From Pseudomonas sp. MH9.2 (GTDB taxonomy: Bacteria; Pseudomonadota; Gammaproteobacteria; Pseudomonadales; Pseudomonadaceae): a DNA stretch of 64,000 bases. Made by a program: the position numbers and the translations under genes. Below the pieces are notes generated by a model, which saw only the letters and a list, made by a program, of their open reading frames with translations, was not told where the DNA came from and searched no databases. This document shows, piece by piece, positions 1-9,041 of the stretch. Numbering within the stretch: position 1 is the first letter of the stretch; every line of letters begins with the position of its first letter. Location: the NCBI RefSeq assembly GCF_034353875.1, contig NZ_CP133784.1, positions 1,178,001-1,242,000 of the forward strand, given 5' to 3'.

Positions 1-15
1 TGCACCGCCCTATGA

Positions 16-834
16 TTATTTGATGGTGTGCATTTGCTTGACCGCGCCACTGGCTATCAGCTCGGCCAATTCGGAAACATCCAACAGCGCGCACATATGC
101 TCGATCACTGTGCCCGCCAGCCAGGGACGCTGGCCTCGGTGGGTGCGCCATTTGATTTCGTTCGGGTCCAGGCGTAACGAGCGGCTGACCTGATGCACCG
201 CCAGCCCCCACTCATAGCCTTGAACCGAGATAACGTATTGCAGGCCCTGACGTAAATCGTCGCGGTAACGGTCCGGCATGACCCAGCGTGCGGTATCGAG
301 CACCTTCAGGTTCCCGCTCTGGCTGGGCAGAATGCCAAGAAACCAGTTCGGCTGACCGAACAGCGGCGTCAACTCCTGCCCTTCCAGCGAATAAATCGAG
401 CCCAGACACACCAACGGCACGGCCAGGGTCAGCCCGGCGACATCGAATAACAGGCATTCGAACGGCTCGGCAGCCCATGCCGGCCTACCGTCAGCAGACG
501 ATGGCGGCGGCGTGCGATGACCGGCCGCAAGATGCACCTCGACCACAGGCTCAACCAAGGTCACAACCGGAGTCTCAACCGCCTCTAAAACAGGTTCCGG
601 CAGTGCAACATCAGCGATAACGGCAACCGGCGCAGGCGTGGCAACCGCAACCACTGGCGAATTGAGCGCCGCGCGAACCACTGCATCGCGTGCCTGCTCT
701 TCAAGTACCGCCGCCTGGAATTCGTCAAGACTGGAGCTGAGCGTCAGCTCTTCAGTCGCTTCCTGCAGCAAGGCATCCAGATAAGACTGCAGCGCCAATT
801 GTGGCCGTGTTGCTATATCGACAGGGCGGCTCAT
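16..834 (-). CDS. CheW-domain protein, ParP-like (PA1463 type)
   Basis: About 272 aa. The N-terminal half has an acidic helix (residues ~10-55) and a low-complexity Ala/Val/Pro linker (~60-115). The C-terminal ~140 residues form a CheW-like domain, recognisable from the FECLLFDVAGLTLAVPL opening and the LKVLDTARWVMP segment. In Pseudomonas and Vibrio a CheW-domain protein (ParP) encoded next to a ParA-like ATPase (ParC) keeps chemosensory arrays at the cell pole; the neighbour upstream here is such an ATPase. I chose the ATG at 834 (MSRPVDI), because the in-frame starts at 846 and 870 have no better ribosome site. It is the last gene of the che operon seen; a plain cheW often follows but lies outside the window. 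Family call is firm; the ParP role is inferred from context. Confidence 0.8.
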   Translation of the reverse strand: MSRPVDIATRPQLALQSYLDALLQEATEELTLSSSLDEFQAAVLEEQARDAVVRAALNSPVVAVATPAPVAVIADVALPEPVLEAVETPVVTLVEPVVEVHLAAGHRTPPPSSADGRPAWAAEPFECLLFDVAGLTLAVPLVCLGSIYSLEGQELTPLFGQPNWFLGILPSQSGNLKVLDTARWVMPDRYRDDLRQGLQYVISVQGYEWGLAVHQVSRSLRLDPNEIKWRTHRGQRPWLAGTVIEHMCALLDVSELAELIASGAVKQMHTIK

Positions 835-939
835 AAGGGTGCCCATAAACAAGTACCGTAGAAATAACATTCACTGTTTATTGTTATCGGCTGCGCTGGC
901 GCCCGACTTGAATGTGTCCGAGAGTCACGCACCAACACC

Positions 940-1728
940 TCAAGCGACCTGAGCAACAAGTTGCTGGGAAAGCAGGTCTTTGAGCAGCGCCCGATAGGCC
1001 ACCACGCCACGACTTTTGTTGTCGAACTGCGAGGGCGTCAGCCCGGCCCGGCTGGCATCGCGCAAACGGGTGTCCACTGGCACGTACGCCTTCCAGATGT
1101 TTTCCGGGTAGTTGTCGCGCAGCACCCTCAAGGTACTCATGGACGCCTGCGTGCGGCGGTCGAACAAGGTTGGAACAATGGTGTAAGGCAGCGCCTGTTT
1201 GCGCGAACGATTGATCATCGCCAGCGTGCTGACCATGCGTTCAAGGCCCTTGACCGCCAGAAATTCGGTTTGCACTGGAATGACTAACTGCTGACTGGCC
1301 GCCAAAGCATTGACCATCAACACGCCGAGTAACGGTGGACTGTCGATGATGGCGTAATCAAAATCCTGCCAAAGCTGCGCCAGACTTTTTGCAATCACCA
1401 GCCCCAGGCCACTTTGCCCCGGCGACTGACGCTCCAGCACCGCCAGCGCTGTACTCGATGGCAGCAGGGAAATGCGCTCATCGCTGGTCGGCAACAGCAA
1501 CTGACCGGGCAGACCATCGGGCACGACACCCTTGTGCAGAAACAGGTCATAAGCGCTGTGCTCCAGCGTGTCGGGGTTGTGCCCGAAGTAACTGGTCATG
1601 GAACCATGAGGGTCGAGATCGACAACGACCACGCGCTTGCCCGCCTCTGCCAGCAAGCCAGCTAAAGCGATGGAAGAGGTGGTCTTACCGACGCCACCTT
1701 TTTGATTGGCTACTGCCCAGACTCTCAT
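940..1728 (-). CDS. ParA-family ATPase, ParC-like polar chemotaxis positioning protein
   Basis: 262 aa, the usual length for chromosomal ParA/Soj relatives in che operons (PA1462 type). The deviant Walker A motif KGGVGKTT is at residues ~10-17. The VVVDLDPHGS (Walker A') and IIDSPPLLG (Walker B region) motifs follow. There is no N-terminal DNA-binding domain and no parB partner nearby, which argues against plasmid or chromosome partition. The gene lies between motD and the CheW-domain gene, the arrangement in which ParC-type ATPases direct chemoreceptor arrays to the old flagellated pole. The ATPase assignment is certain; the array-positioning role is known for the family and inferred here. 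Confidence 0.88.
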   Translation of the reverse strand: MRVWAVANQKGGVGKTTSSIALAGLLAEAGKRVVVVDLDPHGSMTSYFGHNPDTLEHSAYDLFLHKGVVPDGLPGQLLLPTSDERISLLPSSTALAVLERQSPGQSGLGLVIAKSLAQLWQDFDYAIIDSPPLLGVLMVNALAASQQLVIPVQTEFLAVKGLERMVSTLAMINRSRKQALPYTIVPTLFDRRTQASMSTLRVLRDNYPENIWKAYVPVDTRLRDASRAGLTPSQFDNKSRGVVAYRALLKDLLSQQLVAQVA

Positions 1729-1772
1729 TGTGCTTTTCCTCCCGACATGACGCTTGCCATACCGAGAATTGA

Positions 1773-2660
1773 CTATAAGGCGGGTGACGGGGAATTGACG
1801 GCGTTCCCACTTACCGGCTGCGTACGGTGGGTCGGTGCAGTTTGTGTGCCAGCACGCTTCAACGCGGCATCCGGTTTTGCATTGGCAGTGCCGGAGCCAG
1901 TAAGACTGCGGCGTACCTCGAGATTGCGCGAAATCACCAGCACCACGCGCCGGTTATGGGCGCGCCCCTCGGCCGTGGTATTTGAAGCCACCGGCTGAAA
2001 CTCGCCGTAACCCACCGATGCCATGCGAGCCGGGTTAACCCCATCCATCGCCAGCATGCGCACGATGCTTGCCGCCCGCGCCGACGACAACTCCCAGTTG
2101 GTCGGGTACTGCGCCGTGCGGATCGGCTGGTCATCGGTGAAACCTTCAACGTGCACCGGGTTGTCGAAGGGATGCAAAATCTTCGCGACCTTCTCTATGA
2201 TATTGAATGCCATGTCACTGGGCATGGCATCGCCGCTACCGAACAACAGACTGGAGTTGAGCTCGATCTCAATCCACAGTTCATTGCCGCGAACCGTCAA
2301 CTGATTGGACTTGATCAAATCGCCAAAGCCACTGCGCACATCGTTCGAAATCGCCTGCAGCGGGTCAATCGAGCTTGGCGACAAACCCGCATCGACCTCC
2401 TCGCTGTCCCGAATCAATGGTTCCGCCGGTCTGACCGTCAGGGGGCGCTCGTTACCGATAGGAATCGGTTTGAGACTGCGCTCGGCATCGCTGAATACAC
2501 CATTCAAGGCCTCCGACAGAACTTTGTACTTACCCTCGTTGAGCGATGAAATCGAATACATCACCACAAAAAAAGCAAACAACAAGGTGATGAAGTCCGC
2601 GTAAGACACCAGCCAACGTTCGTGATTTTCATGCTCTTCGGGACGGCGACGGCGGGCCAT
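1773..2660 (-). CDS. motD: flagellar motor stator protein MotD (MotB-type)
   Basis: 295 aa. A short basic N-terminus is followed by one transmembrane helix (residues ~17-37, around WLVSYADFITLLFAFFVV) that contains the conserved stator Asp in SYADFITLLFAFF. A periplasmic OmpA/MotB peptidoglycan-binding domain covers ~155-250 (VEGFTDDQPI, NWELSSARAASIVRML, VGYGEFQP). The C-terminal ~45 residues are a polar Thr/Ala tail. MotC/MotD is the second, proton-type stator pair of Pseudomonas, distinct from MotA/MotB and important for swarming. It starts 10 bp after motC stops, so the two are co-transcribed. Confidence 0.93.
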   Translation of the reverse strand: MARRRRPEEHENHERWLVSYADFITLLFAFFVVMYSISSLNEGKYKVLSEALNGVFSDAERSLKPIPIGNERPLTVRPAEPLIRDSEEVDAGLSPSSIDPLQAISNDVRSGFGDLIKSNQLTVRGNELWIEIELNSSLLFGSGDAMPSDMAFNIIEKVAKILHPFDNPVHVEGFTDDQPIRTAQYPTNWELSSARAASIVRMLAMDGVNPARMASVGYGEFQPVASNTTAEGRAHNRRVVLVISRNLEVRRSLTGSGTANAKPDAALKRAGTQTAPTHRTQPVSGNAVNSPSPAL

Positions 2661-2670
2661 GACTATTGCA

Positions 2671-3411
2671 TCACTCCATGAAACCTTGCAGTTTCAATTC
2701 GATTGAGCGCGGGTTCTCGCCCTCGGCGATAGACAAAATGCCTTCGAGCAACATTTCGCGATAACGCGACTGACGCAGGGCAATCGCTTTGAGCTTGCTC
2801 GCGATCGGCAGCAAAATCAGGTTGGCTGAAGCCACCCCGTAGATAGTCGCGACGAATGCCACGGCAATCCCGCTGCCCAACTGACTTGGCTCGGCGAGGT
2901 TGCCCATCACATGAATCAAGCCCATAACCGCGCCGATGATGCCGATGGTCGGCGCGTAGCCACCCATGCTCTCGAAAACCTTGGCCGCCTGAGTATCGCG
3001 TGCTTCCTGGGTCATGAAGTCCACTTCCAGAATGCTCCGAATCGCTTCGGGTTCAGCACCGTCGACCAACAACTGCAAGCCTTTGCGCGAATAGGTATCG
3101 GGTTCCCCGTCGGCGATGGCTTCAAGCCCGAGCAGCCCTTCCTTGCGTGCAATCAGGCTCCAGTTGACGACACGGTCAATCCCACCCGACAGATCGATGC
3201 GTGGCGGGAACAGAATCCAGCCAACAATCTGCAGGGCTCGCATAAAAGAACTCATGGGAGACTGCAGCAGCGAAGCCGCCAGAGTTCCACCCAGTACGAT
3301 CAAGGCTGCCGGACCATTGAGCAAGGCGCTCAGGTGTCCGCCCTCCAGGAAATTGCCGCCAATAATGGCGACAAACGCCAGGATGATCCCAATCAGGCTC
3401 AGCACATCCAT
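2671..3411 (-). CDS. motC: flagellar motor stator protein MotC (MotA-type)
   Basis: 246 aa inner-membrane protein of the MotA/ExbB/TolQ group. Four hydrophobic segments are visible: residues ~2-20 (LSLIGIILAFVAIIGGNFL), ~30-50, ~150-170 (GGYAPTIGIIGAVMGLIHVM) and ~183-205 (VAFVATIYGVASANLILLPIA). The large cytoplasmic loop between segments 2 and 3 carries charged residues of the type that contact FliG. The start codon overlaps the cheB stop codon by one base, and motD follows 10 bp later, so motCD are read with the che genes. It pairs with MotD to form a proton-driven stator. Confidence 0.93.
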   Translation of the reverse strand: MDVLSLIGIILAFVAIIGGNFLEGGHLSALLNGPAALIVLGGTLAASLLQSPMSSFMRALQIVGWILFPPRIDLSGGIDRVVNWSLIARKEGLLGLEAIADGEPDTYSRKGLQLLVDGAEPEAIRSILEVDFMTQEARDTQAAKVFESMGGYAPTIGIIGAVMGLIHVMGNLAEPSQLGSGIAVAFVATIYGVASANLILLPIASKLKAIALRQSRYREMLLEGILSIAEGENPRSIELKLQGFME

Positions 3412-4553
3412 CAGAGACAGGCCTCGACCAAATGCTTGCCAATCTCGTCCAGGCTGTACACCGCATCCGCCAGGTCGGCTTTGACGATCGCCATAGGCAT
3501 GCCGTAAATCACACAGCTTGCCTCATCCTGCGCCCAGATATGGCTACCACCCTGCTTGAGCAGGCGAGCACCCTCGCGACCATCGGCCCCCATACCGGTG
3601 AGTACCACCGCCAACACCTTGTCACCGTAGGATTTGGCCGCAGAACCGAAGGTAATATCCACACAGGGTTTGTAATTCAAGCGCTCGTCACCGGGCAGGA
3701 TCTTCACCGCGCCGCGACCATCGATCATCATTTGCTTGCCGCCAGGGGCCAGCAATGCCAGACCCGGACGCAAAATATCACCGTCTTCGGCTTCTTTGAC
3801 ACTGATCTGACACAGCTTGTCCAGACGCTCGGCGAACGCCTTGGTAAACGCTGCCGGCATGTGCTGAATCAGGACGATAGGTGCAGGGAAGCTGGCGGGC
3901 AGTTGCGTTAACACGCGCTGCAATGCCACCGGGCCACCCGTTGATGTACCGATTGCCACCAGCTTGTAGGCTTTGCGCTTTGGAGCAGGCGACGCATGCG
4001 CTGGCACGTGCGCCGAGGAAGCGTTTGTCGGCGAGCGTACGGGTACAGCGCGGGGAGTCGTCGACCCGACACTCAAAGCGCTACTGGAAGTTGCGCCCGA
4101 TGACACAGCCACCTGCGGCGCCGGAGTCGGAGTGCTGTAGCCAGTGAAACGACGGTTGCTGCGCGAAATAGTGTGAATTTTTTCGCACAGCAGCTGTTTG
4201 ACCTTTTCGGGGTTGCGCGAGATGTCTTCGAAGTTTTTGGGCAAGAAATCGACCGCACCCGCATCCAGCGCATCCAGCGTAACCCGGGCGCCTTCATGGG
4301 TCAGCGAGGAGAACATCAAGACCGGTGTCGGAATGCGCTGCATGATGTGACGCACTGCTGTGATGCCATCCATCATTGGCATCTCGTAATCCATGGTAAT
4401 CACATCGGGTTTCAGCGCCAGCGCTTGCTCGATGGCTTCTTTGCCGTTAGTCGCCGTGCCGACTATCTGGATATTCGGGTCCGCAGAAAGAATTTCCGAG
4501 ACGCGGCGGCGGAAGAAACCTGAATCATCCACCACCAGGACCTTGACTGCCAT
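3411..4553 (-). CDS. cheB: chemotaxis protein-glutamate methylesterase/glutamine deamidase CheB
   Basis: 380 aa when started at 4553 ([10 protein letters not shown]); an upstream in-frame start at 4583 adds ten residues outside the receiver fold. The receiver domain (1-~125) has the acidic pocket VVDD and phospho-acceptor Asp55 in [14 protein letters not shown] Ser/Thr/Ala-rich linker (~135-185) leads to the methylesterase domain (~190-378) with the catalytic triad visible as Ser in [12 protein letters not shown], His in LIQHMP and Asp in [11 protein letters not shown]. It removes methyl groups from chemoreceptors after phosphorylation by CheA. No cheR lies in this window. It follows cheA by about 50 bp. 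Confidence 0.96.
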   Translation of the reverse strand: MAVKVLVVDDSGFFRRRVSEILSADPNIQIVGTATNGKEAIEQALALKPDVITMDYEMPMMDGITAVRHIMQRIPTPVLMFSSLTHEGARVTLDALDAGAVDFLPKNFEDISRNPEKVKQLLCEKIHTISRSNRRFTGYSTPTPAPQVAVSSGATSSSALSVGSTTPRAVPVRSPTNASSAHVPAHASPAPKRKAYKLVAIGTSTGGPVALQRVLTQLPASFPAPIVLIQHMPAAFTKAFAERLDKLCQISVKEAEDGDILRPGLALLAPGGKQMMIDGRGAVKILPGDERLNYKPCVDITFGSAAKSYGDKVLAVVLTGMGADGREGARLLKQGGSHIWAQDEASCVIYGMPMAIVKADLADAVYSLDEIGKHLVEACL

Positions 4554-4604
4554 AAACACTCCGTTAGGTGCTGCGGGCACCAAAAGCGGCCCGCAGCCCC
4601 AGAA

Positions 4605-6821
4605 TCAAATACGCCGTGCAGCGTAACGCTTGAGCATGCTTGGTACATCGAGAATCAAGGCAATTCGACCGTCACCGGTAATGGTGGCGCCTGACATACC
4701 CGGTGTTCCCTGCAGCATTTTGCCCAGCGGCTTGATGACGACTTCCTCCTGACCCACCAACTGATCGACGACAAAACCGATACGCTGGGTGCCGACCGAC
4801 AGGATCACCACATGACCTTCGTGCTGCTCCTCGTGAGCGGCCTTGGCCACCAGCCAACGCTTGAGATAGAACAGAGGCAAAGCCTTGTCGCGCACGATGA
4901 CCACTTCCTGGCCGTCGACAACGTTGGTCCGCGACAGGTCGAGGTGGAAAATCTCGTTTACGTTGACCAGCGGGAAGGCAAAAGCCTGATTGCCAAGCAT
5001 CACCATCAGGGTCGGCATGATCGCCAGGGTCAACGGCACCTTGATGACGATCTTCGAACCCTGGCCCTTGGTCGAGTAAATATTGATCGAGCCATTGAGT
5101 TGGGCAATTTTGGTTTTCACCACGTCCATGCCCACGCCGCGCCCAGATACGTCGGAAATCTCGGTTTTGGTCGAGAAGCCCGGCGCGAAGATCAGGTTGT
5201 AGCAATCGGTTTCGCTCAAGCGATCCGCAGCGTCCTTGTCCATCACCCCGCGTTTCACGGCGATGGCACGTAACACGTTGGCGTCCATGCCCTTGCCGTC
5301 ATCGGAAATCGACAACAGGATATGGTCACCCTCCTGCTCAGCCGCCAGAATTACCCGACCGCATCGGGCTTTCCCGGATGCTTCGCGTTCTTCCGGGGTT
5401 TCGATGCCGTGGTCGACAGCGTTGCGCACCAAGTGGACCAGCGGGTCGGCCAAGGCCTCGACCAGGTTCTTGTCCAGGTCGGTTTCTTCGCCGACCAGCT
5501 CCAGATTGATCTCTTTCTTCAGCTGGCGTGCAAGGTCGCGAACCAGTCGTGGGAAGCGGCCAAAGACTTTCTTGATCGGCTGCATGCGGGTTTTCATCAC
5601 CGCGGTCTGCAGATCAGCCGTGACCACGTCAAGGTTCGACACCGCCTTGGACATGGCTTCGTCGCCACTGTTGAGACCCAGACGAACCAGGCGGTTCCGC
5701 ACCAACACCAACTCGCCGACCATGTTCATGATTTCGTCGAGGCGTGCGGTGTCGACCCGCACCGTGGTTTCAGCTTCAGACGCCGCGTGCTTCTCCGGTA
5801 CGGGCGCTTTGGCCGGAGCCTGGGCTGCAGCAACAGCCTTGGCCGGCGCAGGCGCCTTCACCACTGCGGCTTTAGCTACGACAGGTGCAGGGGCAACAGC
5901 TGCCACAACGGCTTCAGGCTCAAACTTGCCTTTGCCATGCAGCTCATCAAGCAACGCTTCGAATTCGTGATCGGAGATTTGATCGCCGCCCGCAGCACTG
6001 ACAGGCGCCTTGGCGACGGCCACTGGAGCCAGTACCCCAGACTCCAGAGCATCGGCTACGAACGAGCCTTTTCCGTGCAACTGATCGAGCAGTGCTTCGA
6101 ACTCGTCGTCGGTGATCTCATTGCTCGCTGACGCGGTCGCCACAGGCGCAGCCTGAACAGGCACGGCATCGGCGGCGAACTGGCCTTTCCCGTGCAACTG
6201 ATCGAGCAGCGATTCAAATTCAGCATCACTGATCTCGTCGCTGGCATTGGGGTCAATAGCAGGCATCGCAACTACTGCTGCGGGGGCCGCAGCTGAAGCG
6301 GCCGCTTGCGCCTTGACGGCGTTGAGCGAATCGAGCAACTGCTCGAATTCGTTATCGGTGATGTCGCCTGCGGCCTCAGCAGGTGGCTCTTCGACGCTGG
6401 CGGGCGCTGCCGCAGCGATCTCATCGGCAGACGCTGGCGCTGCCAAACGTGCTAATGCAGCCAGCAATTCGGGCGTGGCCGGGGTCACGGTAGTGCGCTC
6501 ACGCACTTCAGTGAACATACCGTTGACCGCATCCAATGCTTCAAGGACCACGTCCATCAACTCCGAGTCGACGCGACGCTCACCCTTGCGCAGGATGTCG
6601 AAGACGTTCTCGGCGATGTGGCAGCACTCCACCAGCTCATGGAGCTGGAGGAAGCCGGCGCCCCCTTTTACAGTGTGAAAACCGCGAAAAATTGCATTAA
6701 GCAAGTCCGCATCATCAGGTCGGCTTTCCAGCTCGACCAGCTGCTCGGACAATAGCTCGAGAATCTCGCCGGCCTCTACCAGAAAATCCTGAAGGATTTC
6801 TTCATCGGCGCCGAAGCTCAT
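4605..6821 (-). CDS. cheA: chemotaxis histidine kinase CheA
   Basis: 738 aa. P1 phosphotransfer domain with His49 in FRGFHTVKGGAGFL; dimerisation domain (~350-415); ATPase domain with N box LVRNAVDHGIE (~465-475), DDGKGMD (~507-513) and GRGVGMDVV (~560-568); C-terminal CheW-like regulatory domain (~600-735). There is no recognisable CheY-binding P2 domain. Instead, a long Ala/Pro/Val-rich linker (~120-350) carries four copies of a short acidic motif of the type EI(S/T)DxEFExLLDxLHGKG at residues 153-171, 196-213, 235-252 and 281-298. The kinase passes phosphate to CheY and CheB. The gene sits in a cheY-cheZ-cheA-cheB order, as in the main chemotaxis cluster of Pseudomonas. Confidence 0.96.
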   Translation of the reverse strand: MSFGADEEILQDFLVEAGEILELLSEQLVELESRPDDADLLNAIFRGFHTVKGGAGFLQLHELVECCHIAENVFDILRKGERRVDSELMDVVLEALDAVNGMFTEVRERTTVTPATPELLAALARLAAPASADEIAAAAPASVEEPPAEAAGDITDNEFEQLLDSLNAVKAQAAASAAAPAAVVAMPAIDPNASDEISDAEFESLLDQLHGKGQFAADAVPVQAAPVATASASNEITDDEFEALLDQLHGKGSFVADALESGVLAPVAVAKAPVSAAGGDQISDHEFEALLDELHGKGKFEPEAVVAAVAPAPVVAKAAVVKAPAPAKAVAAAQAPAKAPVPEKHAASEAETTVRVDTARLDEIMNMVGELVLVRNRLVRLGLNSGDEAMSKAVSNLDVVTADLQTAVMKTRMQPIKKVFGRFPRLVRDLARQLKKEINLELVGEETDLDKNLVEALADPLVHLVRNAVDHGIETPEEREASGKARCGRVILAAEQEGDHILLSISDDGKGMDANVLRAIAVKRGVMDKDAADRLSETDCYNLIFAPGFSTKTEISDVSGRGVGMDVVKTKIAQLNGSINIYSTKGQGSKIVIKVPLTLAIMPTLMVMLGNQAFAFPLVNVNEIFHLDLSRTNVVDGQEVVIVRDKALPLFYLKRWLVAKAAHEEQHEGHVVILSVGTQRIGFVVDQLVGQEEVVIKPLGKMLQGTPGMSGATITGDGRIALILDVPSMLKRYAARRI
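5922..6365 (-). repeat. four-fold acidic/aromatic motif repeat in the CheA linker
   Basis: Coding repeat inside cheA, residues ~153-300. The units read ITDNEFEQLLDSL, EISDAEFESLLDQLHGKG, EITDDEFEALLDQLHGKG and QISDHEFEALLDELHGKG, spaced about 39-46 residues apart by Ala/Pro/Val-rich spacers. Units 2-4 are nearly identical; unit 1 has lost the LHGKG tail. Each looks like an amphipathic helix ending in a Gly turn, which would suit a multivalent docking motif. What binds it is not shown by the sequence. Confidence 0.85.
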
Positions 6822-6854
6822 TGGGGTGCTCCCTAAAATTAACCATCAACCGAC

Positions 6855-7643
6855 CTAGAAGCCCAGGCTGGATAGCAGATCGTCAACATCATCCTGTCCG
6901 GACACAACGTCATCACGCTTATCGGCATGAATCTGCGGACCTTCACCCTGAGACAGATGTTTTTCTTGTTCTTTTTCTACGCGTATCGATTGATGGTCAT
7001 GTTCGATCCCGGCAAAACGATCGACCTGACTGGCCATCAGTACCAGTTTGAGCAGGTTGCTTTCGACTTCCGTGACCAACTGGGTCACGCGCTTGATGAC
7101 CTGACCGGTAAGGTCCTGATAATCCTGAGCCAGCAAAATATCGTTGAGGTGGCCCGACACTTCCCGGGTTTCCTTTTCGCTGCGCGTCAAAAAACCATCG
7201 ACACGCCGAGCCAGCTCACGAAATTCTTCGGCGCCGATTTCGCGACGCATGAAGCGTCCCCAATCGACACTCAAAGCAGCAGCCTCAGTGCCAAGCCCAC
7301 CCACCAGCGGTGTACTGAGCTCCACCAGATCCATCGTGCGGTTGGCCGCTGCCTCGGTCAGCCTGACCACATAGGACAGCCGCTCGGTAGCATCATTGAT
7401 CTGCGAGACTTCCTCGGCTTGCGGCGTGTTCGGGTCAATCTGAAAATTGACGATGGCACTGTGCAGTTCGCGAGTAAGTTTGCCGACTTCCTGATACAGG
7501 CCGCTGTCGCGGGCCTTATTAAGCTCATTGATCAGTTGCGCAGCGTCGCCGAACCGGCCCTTTTCAAGGCTATCGACCAACTCGTGTGCGTGTTTTTTCA
7601 GGGTCGACTCAAAGTCGCCCGATGACGAATCTGTGTGCTCCAT
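6855..7643 (-). CDS. cheZ: CheY-phosphate phosphatase CheZ
   Basis: 262 aa, all-helical. Conserved CheZ features are the four-helix-bundle segment ~90-200 with the active-site stretch LNDILLAQDYQDLTGQVIKRV (~166-186, containing the catalytic Gln), and the C-terminal CheY-binding peptide DDVDDLLSSLGF at the very end. The region between (~205-250) is charged and probably disordered. CheZ dephosphorylates CheY-P and so resets the motor signal. It lies between cheY and cheA with gaps of about 20 and 33 bp, as part of one operon. Confidence 0.94.
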   Translation of the reverse strand: MEHTDSSSGDFESTLKKHAHELVDSLEKGRFGDAAQLINELNKARDSGLYQEVGKLTRELHSAIVNFQIDPNTPQAEEVSQINDATERLSYVVRLTEAAANRTMDLVELSTPLVGGLGTEAAALSVDWGRFMRREIGAEEFRELARRVDGFLTRSEKETREVSGHLNDILLAQDYQDLTGQVIKRVTQLVTEVESNLLKLVLMASQVDRFAGIEHDHQSIRVEKEQEKHLSQGEGPQIHADKRDDVVSGQDDVDDLLSSLGF

Positions 7644-7662
7644 AGAGCCCTCGCGGCAAACA

Positions 7663-8037
7663 TCAGCTATTGACGCGCTCGAAGATCTTTTCGATCTTTT
7701 CTTTCAGCACTTGAGCCGTGAAGGGCTTGACCACGTAACCGTTCACACCGGCCTGAGCAGCTTCGATGATCTGATCACGCTTGGCTTCAGCCGTTACCAT
7801 CAACACCGGTAGATGCTTGAGGCGTTCATCTGCACGCACATGGCGTAACAGATCGATGCCGGACATGCCAGGCATGTTCCAGTCAGTCACCAAAAAATCG
7901 AAGCTCCCGCTTTGCAGCATCGGCAGCGCGGTAACCCCGTCATCCGCCTCAGCCGTATTGGTAAACCCCAAGTCACGCAACAGGTTTTTTATGATCCGCC
8001 GCATCGTTGAGAAGTCATCAACGATGAGGATTTTCAT
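7663..8037 (-). CDS. cheY: chemotaxis response regulator CheY
   Basis: 124 aa single-domain receiver. The acid pocket (VDDFSTMRR), phospho-acceptor Asp52 ([13 protein letters not shown]), the switch Thr in VMVTAEAK and Lys in [12 protein letters not shown] are all present. The ATG at 8037 gives MKILIVDD, the standard CheY start. A TTG at 8061 would add eight residues and lies only 4 bp after GGAGGT, whereas the ATG is 16 bp after it, so the true start deserves a check. Phosphorylated CheY binds FliM/FliN to reverse rotation. It is the first gene of the cheYZAB-motCD group. Confidence 0.96.
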   Translation of the reverse strand: MKILIVDDFSTMRRIIKNLLRDLGFTNTAEADDGVTALPMLQSGSFDFLVTDWNMPGMSGIDLLRHVRADERLKHLPVLMVTAEAKRDQIIEAAQAGVNGYVVKPFTAQVLKEKIEKIFERVNS

Positions 8038-8300
8038 GTTCTTGTTCAATTCGACCTCCAAGCAGTCTTTAACGCATTCAGCACCTGAATACGCTGTTCA
8101 ATCAAAAACCGGCGCAGCACACAACGGCTGCACGAAAACGACGACGAGCTTGGTAAATCAACAGGTCGGGAAACGGGCACAGCAGGTCTTACAGGACCCT
8201 GACTGACCGGCTCCTGCCTAGTCCTATTTTCTTCGCACGCAACGCTTTGCACAGCCAGCCTGCAGATAGCGCGAAACCACCAAGGGCCACGCACTGCCTG
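8038..8300. other. intergenic region fliA-cheY, 263 bp
   Basis: Non-coding stretch between the fliA stop and the cheY start. Apart from a GGAGGT ribosome site 16 bp before the cheY ATG, I see no convincing sigma-28, RpoN or sigma-70 promoter, no clear hairpin-T terminator and no conserved short ORF. The cheY operon may be read through from fliA or use a promoter too degenerate to call by eye. Confidence 0.5.
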
Positions 8301-9041
8301 TCAACGCGCTCGCCATTCCCCCAAACGCCCTCGCAAACGAGCTGCGCACTGGCTGTGTAACTGGCTGACCCGCGACTCGCTGACCCCCAATACCTCACCA
8401 ATTTCCTTAAGGTTCAGCTCCTCGTCGTAGTACAGCGCCAATACCAGTCGCTCGCGCTCTGGCAAATTGGCTATCGCATCTGCTAACGCAGCCTGGAAGC
8501 GTTCATCTTCCAGATCGCGCGACGGCTCAAGGTGAGCGCTTGCGCCATCCTCGTGCAGCCCTTCATGTTCGCCGTCCTGCAACAGATCGTCGAAACTGAA
8601 TAGCCGACTGCCCAAGGTGTCATTCAAAATCCCGTAATAATCATCGAGACTCAATTGGAGTTCGGCCGCAACCTCGTGATCTTTAGCGTCACGACCGGTT
8701 TTAGCTTCAATTGCCCGAATTGCGTCACTGACCATGCGTGTATTGCGATGCACAGAACGCGGGGCCCAATCACCCTTGCGCACCTCATCGAGCATGGCGC
8801 CACGAATACGAATCCCGGCATAGGTCTCGAAACTCGCACCCTTGGTGGCGTCGTATTTAGTCGAGACTTCCAACAAACCAATCATGCCAGCCTGGATCAG
8901 GTCTTCGACCTGCACACTGGCTGGCAACCGCGCCAGCAGGTGATAAGCAATGCGTTTAACCAGCGGCGCATAACGCTCGATCAGCTCGTACTGGGAGTCT
9001 TTTGACACCTTGCTGTACATGCGATAGCCGCTGGCTGTCAT
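8301..9041 (-). CDS. fliA: flagellar RNA polymerase sigma factor FliA (sigma-28)
   Basis: 246 aa. Region 2 is clear (YAPLVKRIAYHLLARLPASV, then DLIQAGMIGLLE). Region 3 (KDHEVAAELQLSLDDYY) and region 4 with its helix-turn-helix (LNLKEIGEVLGVSESRVSQLHSQ, ~205-230) follow. FliA directs late flagellar genes and is held by FlgM until the hook is complete. Its probable targets in this window are the sigma-28-type promoters before the two flagellin genes and fliS. The start codon overlaps the fleN stop (ATGA), so fleN and fliA are translationally coupled. Confidence 0.97.
   Translation of the reverse strand: MTASGYRMYSKVSKDSQYELIERYAPLVKRIAYHLLARLPASVQVEDLIQAGMIGLLEVSTKYDATKGASFETYAGIRIRGAMLDEVRKGDWAPRSVHRNTRMVSDAIRAIEAKTGRDAKDHEVAAELQLSLDDYYGILNDTLGSRLFSFDDLLQDGEHEGLHEDGASAHLEPSRDLEDERFQAALADAIANLPERERLVLALYYDEELNLKEIGEVLGVSESRVSQLHSQCAARLRGRLGEWRAR

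Noticed and set aside
940..1728. ParA-like gene considered as a plasmid or chromosome partition gene
   Set aside because: No parB or parS-like sites nearby, and the position between motD and a CheW-domain gene fits the chemotaxis ParC type.
5236..6131. Two long plus-strand frames over cheA
   Set aside because: Mirror the codon bias and the linker repeats of cheA; Ser/Arg-rich and His/Arg-rich shadows.
5922..6365. Repeat block considered as a CRISPR-like or DNA-level repeat array
   Set aside because: Spacing is in whole codons, units differ mostly at third positions, and the block is in frame inside cheA, so it is a protein repeat.
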